NCBI RefSeq assembly: GCF_030344915.1
Contig: NZ_CP128233.1
Span: 3,100,001-3,164,000 of the forward strand
Direction of reading: 5' to 3'
DNA length: 64,000 nt
Origin: Neopusillimonas aromaticivorans
GTDB lineage: Bacteria; Pseudomonadota; Gammaproteobacteria; Burkholderiales; Burkholderiaceae_B
In this document: positions 60,410 through 64,000 of the stretch, piece after piece
How positions within the stretch are numbered: the first letter of the stretch is position 1
Layout of the letters: each line of letters opens with the position of its first letter
Translations under genes and position numbers: made by a program
Notes under the pieces: model-generated
The model's input: only the letters and a program-made list of their open reading frames with translations
Databases searched by the model: none
What the model was told of the DNA's origin: nothing

Positions 60410-61451
60410 ATGCGTCAATCCCGTTCATTTCTTCCCGGCCTGCGCACGGTTGTTGCAGCGGGCATGTTTGTCATAGCCGGCCTCGCCAGCGCCGCCGAGG
60501 TCAACCTGTACACCACACGTGAACCAGGACTGATCCAACCCATCCTCGAGGCCTTCAAGAAAGACACGGGTATTGATGTCAACACGGTATTTGTCAAAGA
60601 CGGTTTGCTCGAACGGGTTCGTGCCGAGGGCGAAAAATCACCCGCCGATATCCTGATGGTGGTTGATATTGGCAACCTGATTGACCTGGTTCAGGGCGGC
60701 GTGACCCAGTGCAGCACCCTCTGCGACCCTGGCCGACGTGATTCCCGCCAATCTGCGGGACCCGGAAAACCACTGGTACGCACTTTCGTTGCGTGATCGA
60801 GTCGCCTACGTGGCCAACGAACTGGATATCAATACCCTGACCTACGAAGACTTCGCCGACCCGAAGTATAAAGGCAAGGTGTGCATTCGCTCTGGACAGC
60901 ACCCCTACAATACCGGGCTGATCGCTGCCATGATTGCCCACAACGGCGAGGCAGCGACCGAAACATGGCTCAAGGGCGTAAAGGCCAACCTGGCACGCAA
61001 AGCGGCCGGTGGTGACCGCGACGTGGCGCGCGACATTCTCGGCGGAATTTGTGACCTGGGTATTGCAAACGCGTATTATGTGGGTCGCATGAAAAATGCC
61101 GAGCCTGGTAGCGACAACTACAAATGGGGTCAGGCCATCAAGGTGGTTCGCCCCACGTTTGCAGCAGATAAAAGCAAGGGAACACACGTTAATGTATCCG
61201 GCGCAGCTGTTGCAAAGCATGCCCCCAACAAGGAACAGGCCGTTCAGTTGCTAGAATATCTGGTTTCCGAAAAGGCGCAGCAAATGTACGCCAACGCCAA
61301 TTACGAATACCCGGTACGCGCCGGGGTTAAACTTGACCCCGTCGTAGAAAGTTTTGGGGCGCTGGTCGTTGACCCGTTGCCACTGGCCGAAATCGCCAAA
61401 TATCGTCAGCAAGCCAGCAAGCTGGTTGATAAAGTCGGTTTCGATCAATAA
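60410..61451 (+). CDS. fbpA: ferric iron ABC transporter, periplasmic binding protein (one apparent frame break)
   Basis: Signal peptide (VVAAGMFVIAGLASAAE) and a mature ferric-binding protein. VNLYTTREPGLIQPIL starts the fold, GIANAYYVGRM carries the Tyr pair that binds Fe3+, and ANYEYPVRAGV is the family C-terminal motif. The start at 60410 follows a CTGGAG SD. Near 60720 the frame shifts by +1 (an extra C or two missing bases); the rest begins ATLADVIPANLRDPENHWYAL. About 346 residues. First gene of fbpABC, with a terminator before fbpB. Confidence 0.9.
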
Positions 61452-61462
61452 TTAACCATCGC

Positions 61463-61496
61463 CGGGCTGCGTACCCTGGGTGCGCAGCCCGTTTTT
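61463..61496 (+). terminator. intra-operon terminator between fbpA and fbpB
   Basis: CGGGCTGCG and CGCAGCCCG (9-bp stem, 11-base loop) are followed by TTTTT. A strong rho-independent terminator 12 bases after fbpA and about 17 bases before the fbpB start. Partial read-through would give more binding protein than transporter. Confidence 0.87.
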
Positions 61497-61512
61497 GCAG
61501 GAAGCCAAGCGC

Positions 61513-63176
61513 TTGCAGTTGCGTCAATTGTTCTGGAGTTCTGATACCGGCTGGCGGCTTGGTGCACTGTTCATTGCGCTCTGCGTCGTTACGCCCGTCA
61601 TCACGTTAGGTTGGCTGGCCCTTCAGGGGTCGGTTGACCACTGGACGCATCTGCTCAATTACGTTGTTCCGACCGCATTCCTCAATACTGTGCTGCTGTT
61701 GCTTGGTGTAGGGGTGCTGGTCACTTGCATGGGTACCGGTGCGGCCTGGCTGGTCACCGCATTTTCTTTTCCTCGCAACGGATCCTGTCGTGGGCATTGT
61801 TGCTGCCACTGGCGGTACCCACCTATATCGTGGCCTTTGCCTACCTCGACATCCTTCACCCGATCGGCCCGTTCCAGTCCGTTATCCGCGACCTGCTGGG
61901 CTACAGCAGTCCGCGCGAATTCCGTCTGCCCGACATTCGCGGCTTGCCTGGCGCCATCTTTCTGCTGGGGTTTGTCCTTTACCCTTATGTTTACCTGTCG
62001 ACACGCGTCATGTTTGCCACACAGGCAGCCAGCCTGCTGGAGGCCGGACGAATCCTCGGCCTGACCGGGCGGGGTGTCTTCCTGAAAGTGGCGCTGCCAC
62101 TGGCGCGCCCGGCCATTGCCGTCGGTGTCAGCCTGGCATTGCTGGAAACGCTCAACGACATCGGTGCCTCCGAATTTCTGGGGGTTCAGACACTGACCGT
62201 GTCGGTATACACCACATGGGTCACCCGCTCGGATCTGGCAGGTGCCGCGCAAATTGCGCTGGCCATGCTGGCCATTGTGGTCGTGCTTATTTTGCTGGAA
62301 CGCCATGGTCGCAAGCGACAGCGCTACGCCAACACACAGCGCATGCGCCCTGTACAACCCAAGCCGTTAACGGGCAGTGCAGCCTTGCTGGCTGTTCTGC
62401 TTGGGTGGGCACCCATTGTGATCGGGTTCATTGTCCCTGCCTTGTATCTGCTGAACCAAACCCTCAAACACCTTCACCTTGCCGGTGGCGTTTCCGCCCA
62501 ACTGGTACAAAGCGCCATCAACACGATCGGTATCGCCGTTTTTGCCACCATAGTTGTCGTTGTGTGCGGCGTCATACTGACCTGGGCTGCCCGCAGTGCA
62601 AGGTCAAAATCGCCTTACGCCCTCAGCAAGCTGTGTGCACGGGTCTCGACAGTAGGGTATGCCCTGCCGGGAACCGTCCTGGCCATCGGCATCCTGACCC
62701 CAATCAACCAGGTCGATGACTTCCTTTCCTGGGTGGCCGGCCTGTTTGGCGCCGCCTCGCCCAGCCTGTGGCTGATGGGGTCTGCTGCGGCACTGGTCTG
62801 CGCCTACGCCATCCGGTTCATGGCGATATCGGTCGGCGGTCTGGAGTCTGGTCTTGCCCGCATTCCTCCCTCACTCGAACAGGCCTCCCGCCTGCTTGGC
62901 GAAACCGCCACAGGCACCTTGCGACGGGTTCATCTGCCCTTGTTGCGCCCTGCCATTGGGGCTGCTGCACTGCTGGTGTTTGTCGATACCATGAAAGAAC
63001 TTCCGGCCACGCTACTGCTCAGGCCTGTCAATTTTGAAACCTTGGCCACCTGGCTTTATGCTGAAGCGGCGCGCGGCACCTATGAAGAAGGTGCGGTGGC
63101 GGCGCTGACCATCGTAGTGGTGGGTTTATTGCCGGTCATTCTGCTGGCCCGCAATCAACTCAAATCCGGACATTAA
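61513..63176 (+). CDS. fbpB: ferric iron ABC transporter permease (one apparent frameshift)
   Basis: A fused double permease with about 12 membrane helices. The likely start is TTG at 61513 with AGGA 10 bases upstream; the longer frame starts with a GTG inside the terminator stem. A base is missing near 61775; adding one restores FPSQRILSWALLLPLAVPTY. The two EAA-type loops read EAGRILGLTGRGVFLKVALPLARPA and EQASRLLGETATG, as in FbpB. About 554 residues. Ends 4 bases before fbpC. Confidence 0.9.
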
Positions 63177-63180
63177 CGTT

Positions 63181-63963
63181 ATGCCAGACGACCTGCTTAA
63201 ACTCGACGACGTTTCGCTTGCGTACGACACGCCCGAAGGGCTGTTACCGGTCGTTAACCATCTTTCCCTTGGGCTTCAAAAGGGCCATATCGGCTGCTTG
63301 CTCGGTGCCTCCGGATGCGGAAAAACGACCGTGTTGCGCGCCATTGCAGGTTTTGAACCCTTGCGCAGCGGTACCATTTACCTGGGCAACACCCTGTTGT
63401 CAGCACCCGGTTTTCAAGTTGAACCGCAAGACCGCAACGTCGGTATGATGTTTCAGGACTACGCGCTGTTTCCCCACCTGACGATTGAAAAAACGTCGGT
63501 TTTGGTTTGCGGCAATGGGATAAAGACAAACGGATTGCGCGTGTACGCGATATGCTTGAACTGGTCAGCCTGGCCGATGTAGCCAAACGCTATCCGCATG
63601 AATTGTCGGGTGGGCAGCAACAGCGCGTTGCGCTCGCCCGGGCCCTGGCACCTGAACCTGAATTGCTGCTGCTGGACGAGCCGTTCTCAAATCTTGATGT
63701 AGACACCCGCGAGCGCCTGGCCTTTGAAGTCAGGGACATTCTGAAAGATACCGGACACACGGCTTTGCTGGTGACGCATAACCAGGCCGAGGCCTTTGCC
63801 ATCGCAGATCGTATCGGTGTCATGGAAAAGGGGTAATCGTGCAATGGGACACCCCTATGGCCTGCATCACCAGCCGGCCAGTGCCTTCGTGGCCGACTTT
63901 GTTCGACGCGAAGCCCTGATGGCACAACGCGCGCAAGCGTACCTGCGCGGCGAAGGCAGCTGA
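63181..63963 (+). CDS. fbpC: ferric iron ABC transporter ATP-binding protein (three apparent frameshifts, short C-terminus)
   Basis: Walker A GASGCGKTT, Q-loop MMFQDYALFPHLT, signature LSGGQQQRVALARALA, Walker B LLLLDEPFSNLD and H-loop VTHNQAEAFAIADR are visible. Adding an A near 63493, a G near 63835 and a C near 63857 gives a single protein of about 261 residues that ends at 63963 with YLRGEGS. Typical FbpC proteins are about 350 residues with a TOBE-like regulatory domain; that domain is missing here unless a further break hides it beyond the window end. Confidence 0.85.
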
Positions 63964-64000
63964 TCAGGCACGCGGGCTCGCACTGCCCTGCCCGGTTTTG

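Noticed and set aside
1..64000. tRNA, rRNA or tmRNA genes
   Set aside because: No cloverleaf-like or rRNA sequence was noticed, including next to smpB and the island integrase; a covariance-model scan would be decisive.

Overview
The window is a chromosomal segment of a betaproteobacterium, most likely Burkholderiales of the Alcaligenaceae type (Bordetella/Pusillimonas/Advenella relatives). This rests on protein resemblance recalled from memory, the order yicC-rph-rdgB-hemW, the oxyR-recG neighbourhood, a BpH3-type H-NS protein and a glnA-ntrB-ntrC cluster. No rRNA, tRNA or CRISPR array was seen. The sequence contains a candidate dif site (39277-39304), which would place the window at the chromosome terminus.

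Layout. 1-6178: end of a Zn/Cd/Pb P-type ATPase gene, a SEC-C protein gene, DUF924 and DUF985 genes, a 5'-truncated serine hydrolase remnant and a second, internally deleted SEC-C copy. 6442-11587: an A+T-richer accessory island with a P4-type integrase at its right end. Its minus-strand operon encodes a Gly/Ala-rich membrane protein, a 558-residue protein with an HNH-like motif and membrane helices, a YkgJ-type cysteine-cluster protein and an H-NS-like protein. 11691-15433: yicC, rph, rdgB, hemW. 15465-19668: NtrC sites and a sigma-54 promoter followed by glnA-ntrB-ntrC. 19743-27996: smpB, ratA, rnfH, an enoyl-CoA hydratase family gene, ygfZ, mltG-tmk-holB, tatD and an ankyrin protein. 28000-33896: a small redox operon, an MFS transporter and a phosphoketolase. 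34123-38491: a LuxR-type regulator and an Mla-like lipid ABC transporter operon. 38782-42129: arsC, the dif candidate, an acyltransferase remnant, and a divergent pair of a KfrA-like coiled-coil protein and a tyrosine recombinase. 42126-49525: a four-gene cyclic-di-GMP/two-component operon. 49760-60153: an amino-acid-type binding protein, UspA, an Epd-like GAPDH, an SDR, GSTs, yhhQ, proC, oxyR, recG, ridA and fpr. 60359-63963: a Fur-type box and an fbpABC ferric iron transporter.

A striking property of the sequence itself is that about 44 frame breaks interrupt otherwise well-conserved genes, including essential ones such as tmk and holB. Nearly all are repaired by adding one base to a short mononucleotide run. 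This looks like systematic homopolymer under-calling in the assembly, not gene decay. Split genes are therefore annotated as single CDS spans with the break positions given. Only the second SEC-C copy, the serine hydrolase and the acyltransferase fragment are called pseudogenes, because they also lack whole segments.

The most promising unexplained biology is the island operon (HNH-like membrane protein plus glycine-zipper protein) and the recombinase/KfrA pair with tandem hexamers and palindromes about 1 kb from dif.
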